Positions 1 through 5,264 of a stretch of 5,735 nt of DNA are shown piece after piece. Below the pieces are notes generated by a model. It saw only the letters and a list, made by a program, of their open reading frames with translations, ran no database searches and was not told where the DNA came from. Source of the DNA: Paracoccaceae bacterium (GTDB lineage Bacteria > Pseudomonadota > Alphaproteobacteria > Rhodobacterales > Rhodobacteraceae); assembly GCA_016765235.1 (NCBI GenBank), contig JAESQH010000011.1, forward strand, positions 1 through 5,735, given 5' to 3'. The first letter of the stretch is position 1. The number at the start of each line of letters is the position of its first letter. Both the position numbers and the translations under genes were made by a program.

Positions 1-12
1 GAGGATCAAAAA

Positions 13-621
13 TCATGTGCCCAGCCCTGACCAAAGGACAAAAGTCACGCCCACGACGATAACTCCGCCCATCGACATATTGAACACTTTCAAGTGCCGT
101 GAAGATTTCAGCCAACGTTGCAAAAACTCGCCAAACGCGGCCCATCCAAGTGCCGACGTCAACCCGATGATCATTGACACACCCGCCAGAATCCCCGCAA
201 TCATGATCGAGCTTTCACCACCCATGAAATGACTGACCAGCGCAACGCACATCGCCCAACCCTTTGGGTTTACCCATTGAAAAGCGGCGGTTTGGATAAA
301 TGTAAACGGTTTGGTTCGCGCCCCCGGTTCCCCCGGCGCTTTGGTATTCGCGATCCGCCATGCGACCCAAAACAGCAGTGCGGCGCCGACCCAGCGAAGA
401 ACGCCTCGCAATACGGGCAGCCGTTCAAACACTTCACCAAAGCCCAACGCGACAATAAACAGCATAAACCCGAAGCCGATAAACACGCCCGCGATATGCG
501 GAACAGTTGCCCGCAAGCCAAATGTTGCGCCGGAAGACGCGAGCATCAAATTATTTGGGCCGGGCGTCCATGTGGCTGCCAGCAGAATACCGAAAAGCGC
601 AATTAGGGAATCTATTGGCAT
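13..621 (-). CDS. LysE/RhtB-family amino-acid exporter
   Basis: This 202-residue inner-membrane protein belongs to the LysE/RhtB family, whose members export amino acids or related metabolites using the proton gradient. The length is typical (about 200-210 residues). It is very hydrophobic, with about six likely membrane segments near residues 4-22, 40-60, 72-90, 112-131, 140-165 and 182-200. The family signature TPGPNNLM is at residues 19-26, in the first segment, and a second conserved motif, QWVNPKGW, is at 115-122. The substrate cannot be read from sequence; lysine, threonine, homoserine and leucine exporters all share these motifs. The ATG start gives the usual short N-terminus before the motif, though its Shine-Dalgarno is weak. 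It lies 54 bp downstream of cca on the same strand, with a perfect 17-bp palindrome in the gap, so it may have its own regulated promoter. Family assignment is firm; the substrate is unknown. Confidence 0.93.
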   Translation of the reverse strand: MPIDSLIALFGILLAATWTPGPNNLMLASSGATFGLRATVPHIAGVFIGFGFMLFIVALGFGEVFERLPVLRGVLRWVGAALLFWVAWRIANTKAPGEPGARTKPFTFIQTAAFQWVNPKGWAMCVALVSHFMGGESSIMIAGILAGVSMIIGLTSALGWAAFGEFLQRWLKSSRHLKVFNMSMGGVIVVGVTFVLWSGLGT

Positions 622-636
622 AGCATCAATCCATTA

Positions 637-653
637 GGTCATAGTTTATGACC
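637..653. promoter_or_regulatory. 17-bp perfect palindrome upstream of the exporter gene
   Basis: GGTCATA (637-643), a 3-bp centre GTT, then TATGACC (647-653): a perfect 7-3-7 dyad ending 16 bp before the exporter's start codon. It contains TCATA-N3-TATGA, which fits the T-N11-A form of LysR-type operators. No U-run follows on either strand, so it does not look like a terminator. An operator for a transcription factor is the best reading. A small hairpin in the mRNA leader is the alternative. Confidence 0.5.
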
Positions 654-664
654 CTTTCAGAAGC

Positions 665-677
665 GACAGTGGCTGTC
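665..677. repeat. 13-bp palindrome overlapping the cca stop codon
   Basis: GACAG (665-669), TGG, CTGTC (673-677) forms a perfect 5-3-5 dyad that runs into the cca stop codon (complement of 676-678). It has the same three-base centre as the longer palindrome 11 bp away. It could be a weak hairpin at the end of cca, but no U-tract follows it in the direction of cca transcription. Its role is unknown and chance is possible at this length. Confidence 0.3.
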
Positions 678-1830
678 AACTCTGCAACAGCTCCTTTTTG
701 CTAAGTTTGAAACCGGCGTTTACCCACAGGTTTTCCAGCCGTTTAAGTTCCGCGCCCAACTGAGGTCCGACACCTATACGGTCAAGCAAATCTACCGCTT
801 TAATTGGAAACTTCTCGTTAACACCTTCCGCGATATGTTCGCTCAACGCATCCGGTAACGGTGAAGAAAGCGTAGCCGCCTCGATCATCTTGGCATCCAG
901 CGCAGCGTCTGCCCCAAAATGATAAGCCATAACCTTGGCCGGCTCGCCCGATTGCATCGCAGCGTTCACCCCATACAACTGCTTCGCTTCCGCCTTGGAA
1001 AGTCGCAACCGTTTCGCATGATCATCCCCGCCCATCGCGACCATTCTACGTTGCCATCTCGGGGGAATGTCAGCAGCCTGCTCCAAATGCACAAGCGGTG
1101 CCACGTATTGCGGATCGGCGCCGGGCAGTATCTGCGCCAATACCCCGCTCGCAAACATCGCCGCCAATGCCGGGGCAGGGTCGGGTGCCGCCAGCAGTTT
1201 TTTCATTTCCGCCCCCAGCCGTTCTTTCGACAACTTCGAAATTCCGTCAACATGCGTGGCACACGCAGCCAACCCTTCAGCATCCAGTCCCGCGCTCGGG
1301 TCGCCATACCACGCCGTAAACCGGAAGAACCGCAAGATCCGCAGATAGTCTTCTTCAATCCGCGGCGCCGCATCCTCGATAAACCTGATCCGTCCCGCCT
1401 TTATGTCAGGCAATCCACCAAGCGGATCATGCAACGTCCCATCCGCCTCCACATAAAGCGCATTCACGGTGAAATCACGCCGAACGGCATCATCTGAAAT
1501 GTTATCCGAAAAAGACACAACGGCACGCCGTCCATCGGTATCAACATCTTTGCGAAAAGTCGTAACTTCAAACGGTTCTCCGTCGCTGACCACGGTTATT
1601 GTCCCGTGTTCAAGGCCGGTCGGTATAGCCTTCAAGCCAGCCTCCTGCGCCAACCGCACTACTTCTTCAGGCAGCGCACTGGTCGCAATGTCCACATCCG
1701 CAACCGGAACGTCCAAAAGCGCGTTTCGGGCACAACCACCCACAGCATATGCAAGATGGCCGGCGTCCGTCAGCATCCCCAACACGGCTTGCGTATCCGA
1801 TGATGTCAGCCAATCGCCCGCTACGCGCAT
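676..1830 (-). CDS. cca: CCA tRNA nucleotidyltransferase (class II)
   Basis: This enzyme adds or repairs the 3'-terminal CCA of tRNAs from CTP and ATP without a template, in the cytoplasm. The 384-residue protein shows class II polymerase-beta-like head motifs: VGGCAR at residues 30-35, the metal-binding pair D45-x-D47, TTFRKD at 90-95, RRDFTVNA at 117-124 (sugar and base recognition region), and EEDYLRILRFFRF at 159-171, which belongs to the nucleotide-selecting neck. The C-terminal half (about 190-384) is helical and poorly conserved, as expected for the body and tail that hold the tRNA. No HD phosphohydrolase domain is evident, unlike in the longer E. coli-type enzyme. The ATG at 1830-1828 is supported by AGGGTGG four bases upstream on the minus strand (complement of 1835-1841). 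The gene overlaps the NUDIX gene by 10 bp and is the third gene of the ribA operon. A polyA polymerase paralogue is the alternative, but the compact size and motifs favour Cca. Confidence 0.94.
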   Translation of the reverse strand: MRVAGDWLTSSDTQAVLGMLTDAGHLAYAVGGCARNALLDVPVADVDIATSALPEEVVRLAQEAGLKAIPTGLEHGTITVVSDGEPFEVTTFRKDVDTDGRRAVVSFSDNISDDAVRRDFTVNALYVEADGTLHDPLGGLPDIKAGRIRFIEDAAPRIEEDYLRILRFFRFTAWYGDPSAGLDAEGLAACATHVDGISKLSKERLGAEMKKLLAAPDPAPALAAMFASGVLAQILPGADPQYVAPLVHLEQAADIPPRWQRRMVAMGGDDHAKRLRLSKAEAKQLYGVNAAMQSGEPAKVMAYHFGADAALDAKMIEAATLSSPLPDALSEHIAEGVNEKFPIKAVDLLDRIGVGPQLGAELKRLENLWVNAGFKLSKKELLQS

Positions 1831-2420
1831 TGCGCCACCCTATCCGCCAGAACCTTAATCATCCGCGCCGTTGCGCCCCATATATAATAGGGGCCGTAAG
1901 GAATGGTGTAATACTGCCGCCGATGCCCCTGCCAGTTTCGCCCCTGAATGGACATGTTCGCAGCCGTCATCAGAAAGTCGAGCGGCACTTCGAACACTTC
2001 CTCAACCTCGCCCGCGTCAATCACTGGCCGAAAGTCACTCGCCAGCCCAACAAATGGCGTCACCGTGAAGTTTGTAACCGTTTCATGAATGTCAAGCGAA
2101 CCGAGCATTCTAACACCGCTGGCTGACAAGCCGATTTCTTCCTCGGCCTCGCGCAATGCAGCAGCCCCAACGGTTTCGCCCGCCTCGACCTTCCCCCCGG
2201 GGAAGGAAACCTGTCCCGCATGATGCTTTAGATGAGAGGCTCGCTTGGTCAGGATCACTTGCCAACCATTTTGCCGCTCGATCAGCGGAATAAGAACCGC
2301 CGCGGGGCGCAGTGATCGTTCCGGCAGTGCCGCTTTGATGGTCGGGTTCAGGTCATAGTCAGACGAACCGCCCGATGGCCCCGCCCGAACGGCCTTTGTC
2401 AGGTGTTCAATAGTTATCAC
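1821..2420 (-). CDS. NUDIX hydrolase, CoA pyrophosphatase-like (NudL/UPF0035 type)
   Basis: This is a probable Mg/Mn-dependent pyrophosphohydrolase of 199 residues. The Nudix box is intact: G76-x5-E82-x7-R90-E91-x2-E94-E95-x-G97-L98. The segment before it, ILTKRASHLKHHAGQVSFPG at 56-75, is the signature that separates the CoA-pyrophosphatase subgroup (E. coli NudL, yeast Pcd1) from other NUDIX enzymes; those enzymes cleave CoA or its derivatives to 4'-phosphopantetheine and 3',5'-ADP. The start codon is GTG (complement of 2418-2420), overlapping the ribA TGA as GTGA. No strong Shine-Dalgarno is visible, so translation is probably coupled to ribA. The 3' end overlaps cca by 10 bp. The first 35 residues are weakly conserved. 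The substrate is inferred from the subgroup signature; related members may prefer other nucleotides. Confidence 0.92.
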   Translation of the reverse strand: MITIEHLTKAVRAGPSGGSSDYDLNPTIKAALPERSLRPAAVLIPLIERQNGWQVILTKRASHLKHHAGQVSFPGGKVEAGETVGAAALREAEEEIGLSASGVRMLGSLDIHETVTNFTVTPFVGLASDFRPVIDAGEVEEVFEVPLDFLMTAANMSIQGRNWQGHRRQYYTIPYGPYYIWGATARMIKVLADRVAQCA

Positions 2421-3511
2421 AGCAAATGACCGCTCTTTTTGGCTTTAGTGGCAAGATACTCAGCATTATGTGGGTTTTCCCCAACTATTAGCGGTACGCG
2501 TTCAACCACTTTAACACCGGAAGTTTCCATCTTTGCAACCTTCGCCGGATTATTCGTCATTAACCGAACTGCCTTGAAGCCCATCGCCTTCAGCATTTCG
2601 GCTCCTAGCCGAAAATCGCGCTCGTCATCCTCGAAACCCAGTCGATGGTTCGCCTCGACCGTATCAAATCCCTGATCCTGCAAAGCATAAGCCCGCATTT
2701 TATTGGCAAGCCCAATCCCGCGCCCCTCTTGGTTCATATATAGCAGAACACCCGCACCCTCTTCGCCAATCTGCGCAAGTGCGGCGCGCAATTGCGGGCC
2801 ACAATCGCATTTCAACGACCCCAAAAGGTCACCCGTGAAACAAGCCGAGTGTAGGCGTGACAGAACAGGAACTGCGCGGTCAGGGTTGCCGATTTCAATA
2901 GCATAGTGTTCCTCGCCCCCATCACGAGGGCGAAAAACACGTACGCGCCCTTGTTTAGAAACCGCAAGCGGAACTCGGGCGGCGGAAACTTCCCTCAACG
3001 CGGAAACTTCGTCCATGCCCAGCAGGTCCGCCGCTTCGATCCGGTTCAAGTTGTGTTTCTTCGCCAAAGATTCCGCATGATCGCGCCCAAGTGATAGAAC
3101 AACCGCGGCAGGCAACAAACGCGCCCGTTTGGCCAATGCGATACTAGCGCGGTGAATATCAGCGCCAGCTCCACGGATCGCCTGAAACGGCCCTTTCATC
3201 GGCGAGGCCAAATCCTGCGACGGGTCCGCCATCGCATACACCCAAGCAATCCCCGCATCCGCAGGAATGACAATCCGTGCCACGTCCCCGTCGTAAGCGG
3301 CAGTTTTCAAGGTCGTTGCGCGACGCAATGTAATCGCCATCTCCACGATTCCGGCCATGCCACGCAGATCGGCTAATCGCTCCGCACTGACCGCCTCGGC
3401 CGCCAGAACCAACGCTCCGTTATCCCCGTCGAATACGGCGACAGGTACGCCGATACGGATATCACTACCCATTCGGGCGATACGTTCCTCTCGGGTTAAG
3501 GCTAGGGTCAT
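2417..3511 (-). CDS. ribA: GTP cyclohydrolase II with degenerate RibB-like N-terminal domain
   Basis: RibA catalyses the first step of the GTP branch of riboflavin synthesis, opening GTP to 2,5-diamino-6-ribosylamino-4(3H)-pyrimidinone 5'-phosphate with loss of formate and pyrophosphate. Of 364 residues, about 180-364 form a complete catalytic domain: zinc cysteines C224, C235 and C237 (SRLHSACFTGD, LKCDCG), NQEGRGIGL at 260-268, the DDERDF segment at 295-300 with the expected nucleophilic R298, TNNPAKV at 319-325, and the family C-terminus around GENPHN (344-349) and YLATKAKKSGH (352-362). Residues about 17-168 look like a decayed 3,4-dihydroxy-2-butanone-4-phosphate synthase (RibB): the order of secondary structure and the closing ADLLGM remain, but the acidic REnEGD motif and the GHTE motif are gone (FDGDNG and GADIH occupy those places). 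So this is probably not a working bifunctional RibBA, and RibB activity should be encoded elsewhere. It is the first gene of the ribA-nudix-cca operon. The ATG has a weak Shine-Dalgarno but is the only in-frame ATG before an upstream stop. Confidence 0.95.
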   Translation of the reverse strand: MTLALTREERIARMGSDIRIGVPVAVFDGDNGALVLAAEAVSAERLADLRGMAGIVEMAITLRRATTLKTAAYDGDVARIVIPADAGIAWVYAMADPSQDLASPMKGPFQAIRGAGADIHRASIALAKRARLLPAAVVLSLGRDHAESLAKKHNLNRIEAADLLGMDEVSALREVSAARVPLAVSKQGRVRVFRPRDGGEEHYAIEIGNPDRAVPVLSRLHSACFTGDLLGSLKCDCGPQLRAALAQIGEEGAGVLLYMNQEGRGIGLANKMRAYALQDQGFDTVEANHRLGFEDDERDFRLGAEMLKAMGFKAVRLMTNNPAKVAKMETSGVKVVERVPLIVGENPHNAEYLATKAKKSGHLL

Positions 3512-3529
3512 GAGATTCGGCCAGAAATG

Positions 3530-3549
3530 TTTCAGTTCTTTTCATTCAT
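3530..3549. promoter_or_regulatory. 10-bp-period direct repeat, possible OmpR-type regulator site
   Basis: TTTCAGTTCT (3530-3539) is followed directly by TTTCATTCAT (3540-3549), identical at 7 of 10 positions, with TTTCA repeated exactly one helical turn apart. Winged-helix OmpR-family regulators usually bind two tandem half-sites with 10-11 bp spacing, and such a regulator is encoded 130 bp away. Binding by that regulator is inference only. Confidence 0.3.
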
Positions 3550-3575
3550 ATATCCCTTAGCTACCGGAATTGAAA
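3547..3575 (-). promoter_or_regulatory. Candidate ribA operon promoter
   Basis: On the minus strand, TTTCAA (complement of 3570-3575), a 17-bp spacer and TATATG (complement of 3547-3552) match a housekeeping promoter layout, though with modest consensus fit (3/6 at -35, 4/6 at -10). Transcription would start near 3540, giving a leader of about 30 nt before the ribA ATG. The -35 lies inside the right arm of the inverted repeat, and the left arm covers the expected start site, so a protein bound there could block polymerase. Confidence 0.35.
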
Positions 3576-3668
3576 CATTTCCCGCAAAAGTGACACGCCT
3601 GTGTGAGCGGGAGGCGCAAACCCTTGCAACCAAGCCCTTTTCGCAACAAATATGAAGGACACCGCACG

Positions 3669-3674
3669 AAGGAG
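3669..3674 (+). promoter_or_regulatory. Ribosome binding site that fixes the regulator start
   Basis: AAGGAG at 3669-3674 lies seven bases before the ATG at 3682. The in-frame ATG at 3652 has no comparable site, and starting there would add ten residues not expected before a receiver domain. The 3682 start is therefore preferred. Confidence 0.8.
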
Positions 3675-3681
3675 TCGGAAA

Positions 3682-4368
3682 ATGAGTAGCATTAAGAAAA
3701 TATTAATGGTCGATGACGAGGAAGACCTACGCGAAGCCCTCGCCGATCAATTGGTAATGACAGACGAGTTCGATGTATTCGAGGCCGGAACCGGTGCGGA
3801 AGGGTTAAAAAAGGCTAAAGAGGCGCTTTACGATCTGATCATCCTCGATGTCGGCCTACCCGATATGGATGGCCGCGAACTGTGCCGCCTAATGCGTAAA
3901 CAAGGTGTTAAAAGCCCGATTTTGATGCTGACAGGCCATACAACGGATTCCGATACCATTCTTGGTCTGGATGCCGGTGCAAACGACTACGTCTCTAAGC
4001 CTTTCAAATTCCCCGTGCTTCTGGCCCGCATCCGCGCCCAGCTTCGCCAGCACGAACAATCCGAAGATGCCGTTTTCACCATTGGGCCATATACGTTCAA
4101 ACCCGCCGCCAAAATGCTGTTGGATGACGACGAAAAGAAAATTCGCCTGACGGAAAAAGAAACCAACATCCTGAAATTCCTGTATCGCGCCAATGATGCA
4201 GTCGTCGCCCGCGATGTTCTGCTGCACGAAGTGTGGGGCTATAACGCTGGCGTCACCACGCACACGCTGGAAACGCACATCTATCGCCTGCGCCAAAAGA
4301 TCGAGCCTGATCCATCCAACGCACGTCTATTAGTTACGGAGAGCGGCGGTTATCGCCTCGCCTCCTAA
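3682..4368 (+). CDS. cenR: OmpR/PhoB-family response regulator, CenR-like
   Basis: This is a two-component DNA-binding regulator of 228 residues. The receiver domain (about 5-120) has the acidic pair D11/D12, phosphoacceptor D56 in LIILDVGLPDMDGRE, T84 in LMLTG, and K106 in NDYVSKPF, so it should be phosphorylatable. The C-terminal winged helix (about 130-228) has LTEKE at 156-160, the recognition-helix region THTLETHIYRLRQKI at 193-207 and a final GGYRLAS wing. The segments DVGLPDMDGRELCRLMRKQG and LRQHEQSEDAVFTIGPYTF resemble, from memory, CenR of Caulobacter and Rhodobacter, an essential regulator of cell-envelope growth. That symbol is a recognition, not a proven orthology. No histidine kinase is adjacent, which fits CenR, since its partner CenK is usually encoded elsewhere. 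It stands alone between the divergent control region and a terminator. The response-regulator call is firm (above 0.95); the CenR identity is about 0.55. Confidence 0.9.
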   Translation: MSSIKKILMVDDEEDLREALADQLVMTDEFDVFEAGTGAEGLKKAKEALYDLIILDVGLPDMDGRELCRLMRKQGVKSPILMLTGHTTDSDTILGLDAGANDYVSKPFKFPVLLARIRAQLRQHEQSEDAVFTIGPYTFKPAAKMLLDDDEKKIRLTEKETNILKFLYRANDAVVARDVLLHEVWGYNAGVTTHTLETHIYRLRQKIEPDPSNARLLVTESGGYRLAS

Positions 4369-4390
4369 GAATTCCTCCCTGAGACTTGAG

Positions 4391-4422
4391 CCCGCTGCGT
4401 TAATCGTAGCGGGTCTTTTTTT
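4391..4422 (+). terminator. Intrinsic terminator of the response regulator gene
   Basis: CCCGCTGCG (4391-4399), loop TTAAT (4400-4404), CGTAGCGGG (4405-4413) form a 9-bp GC-rich stem with one G-U pair, followed by TCTTTTTTT (4414-4422). It begins 22 bp after the stop codon. The U-tract is only on the plus-strand transcript, so it ends the regulator mRNA and separates it from xthA. Confidence 0.9.
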
Positions 4423-4425
4423 GGC

Positions 4426-4453
4426 TTGTGGTCGGAGGCCGCTAAGGTAGACT
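4426..4453 (+). promoter_or_regulatory. Candidate xthA promoter
   Basis: TTGTGG (4426-4431), 16-bp spacer, TAGACT (4448-4453) is a weak sigma-70-like pair directly after the terminator, which makes a separate promoter here necessary. Transcription would start near 4460, about 20 nt before the ATG. A GANTC site (GACTC, 4450-4454) overlaps the -10 hexamer. Confidence 0.35.
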
Positions 4454-4468
4454 CAGCGCAAATTACTC

Positions 4469-4474
4469 GGAGAG
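4469..4474 (+). promoter_or_regulatory. Ribosome binding site of xthA
   Basis: GGAGAG lies four bases before the ATG at 4479, a somewhat short spacing, and supports that start. The resulting N-terminus, MALTVCTWNINSVR, is the usual one for this family. Confidence 0.65.
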
Positions 4475-4478
4475 AATT

Positions 4479-5264
4479 ATGGCCCTTACTGTCTGCACAT
4501 GGAACATCAACTCTGTCCGCTTGCGCGAACCGCTGGTTTTGAAACTGCTGACCGAGGAAGCGCCAGATGTGCTGTGCCTTCAGGAATGCAAATCCCCGAC
4601 TGACAAAATCCCGACCGAAAATTTCGCCGCATTGGGGTACAGCCTGATCGCACGCGGGCAAAAAGGGTATAATGGCGTAGCCATTCTTTCCCGCTTGCCG
4701 ATGGAAGATGCGGGACACCGTAATTTTTGCGAAAAGGGCGATGCCCGCTATGTTGCAGGTCGGTTGGAAAACGGCGTAACCATTCACAACTATTACATTC
4801 CAGCAGGTGGCGATGAAGCAGATCGCGAGAAGAACGAGAAATTCGGCCACAAGCTCGATTTCCTAACCGAAATGCGGGACTGGTTTCAGAGTGAAGCGCC
4901 AAAAAAATCCATCCTCGTCGGCGATCTGAACATCGCCCCCTTGGAGGACGATGTTTGGGATCATAAGAAACTTTTGAAGGTCGTTAGCCATACGCCCATC
5001 GAAGTAGAACACCTAACTGCTGCGCAAAATGCCGGAAACTGGGTGGATATTACGCGACAAGACATCCCCGACGGCAAGTTTTACAGTTGGTGGTCCTACC
5101 GCGCCAAGGATTGGGATGCGGCAGACAAAGGCCGTCGACTCGACCACATTTGGGCCACGGATGACATTTCGAACACAGCGCATTCCAGCCGATTATTGCG
5201 CGACGCCCGCGGTTGGGAACGCCCGTCCGACCACGCGCCATTATTCGCAAGCTTTGATCTGTGA
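4479..5264 (+). CDS. xthA: Exodeoxyribonuclease III / AP endonuclease
   Basis: XthA cleaves DNA 5' to abasic sites and removes 3'-blocking groups in base-excision repair; it also has 3'-5' exonuclease activity on duplex DNA. The 261-residue length is close to E. coli ExoIII (268). All active-site positions of the EEP nuclease fold are present: N11 in WNINSVR, E36 in CLQECKS, Y106 in NYYIPAG, D149 and N151 in LVGDLNIAP, D222 in RRLDHIWAT, and the closing D251-H252 in SDHAPLF. GYNGVAILSR at 64-72 and FYSWWSYR at 201-208 are further family blocks. The gene has its own likely promoter after the upstream terminator, and its TGA overlaps the GTG start of the next gene, so the two are probably cotranscribed. 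Nothing is truncated or unusual. Confusion with a eukaryote-type Ape1 homologue is unlikely given the bacterial XthA-type N- and C-termini. Confidence 0.96.
   Translation: MALTVCTWNINSVRLREPLVLKLLTEEAPDVLCLQECKSPTDKIPTENFAALGYSLIARGQKGYNGVAILSRLPMEDAGHRNFCEKGDARYVAGRLENGVTIHNYYIPAGGDEADREKNEKFGHKLDFLTEMRDWFQSEAPKKSILVGDLNIAPLEDDVWDHKKLLKVVSHTPIEVEHLTAAQNAGNWVDITRQDIPDGKFYSWWSYRAKDWDAADKGRRLDHIWATDDISNTAHSSRLLRDARGWERPSDHAPLFASFDL

Larger units (their letters stand above)
3524..3581. repeat. 15-bp inverted repeat (14/15) flanking the ribA promoter
   Basis: The left arm GAAATGTTTCAGTTC (3524-3538) and right arm GAATTGAAACATTTC (3567-3581) are reverse complements with one mismatch, and the outer 11 bp are perfect. 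The spacer is 28 bp. Each arm also carries a small internal dyad of form GAAA-N2-TTTC (3524-3533 and 3572-3581), with centres 48 bp apart. The layout suggests two operator sites for a dimeric protein bracketing the -10 box rather than an mRNA hairpin, because both arms would not lie in the ribA transcript. Confidence 0.6.
3512..3681. promoter_or_regulatory. Divergent control region between ribA and the response regulator gene
   Basis: This 170-bp gap must hold promoters for both outward-facing genes. The ribA side has a fair sigma-70-like candidate, an inverted repeat and a direct repeat, each listed separately. On the regulator side I see -35-like TTGAAA (3570-3575), GTGACA (3590-3595) and TTGCAA (3624-3629), but none has a convincing -10 at normal spacing. 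No FMN riboswitch (RFN element) is present; the ribA leader would be too short to hold one. GANTC sites occur near both edges (3514-3518 and 3672-3676). Confidence 0.6.

Noticed and set aside
674..679. Perfect TTGACA on the minus strand at the end of cca as an exporter promoter
   Set aside because: No plausible -10 occurs 16-18 bp downstream; the nearest A/T-rich hexamer (CATAAA) is about 23 bp away. The exporter may have a promoter here, but this hexamer alone does not show it.
919..1497. A 192-codon open frame on the plus strand inside cca
   Set aside because: It is antisense to a clearly functional cca, its composition is Arg/Pro/Gln-rich as expected of a shadow frame, and it shows no recognisable domain.
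3524..3581. Invertible promoter (phase switch) bounded by the inverted repeat
   Set aside because: The 28-bp spacer is much shorter than in known invertible promoters, and no recombinase gene is nearby. An operator pair is simpler.
3652..3681. Upstream ATG giving the response regulator ten more residues
   Set aside because: It has no ribosome binding site, and the added residues lie outside the receiver fold. The ATG at 3682 has AAGGAG at ideal spacing.
3512..3681. FMN riboswitch ahead of ribA
   Set aside because: None of the conserved RFN stems is seen on the minus strand, and the predicted leader of about 30 nt could not hold one.
4365..4850. A 161-codon minus-strand open frame across the terminator and the start of xthA
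   Set aside because: It lies antisense to xthA motifs and runs through the regulator's terminator hairpin. No family motif or ribosome binding site supports it.
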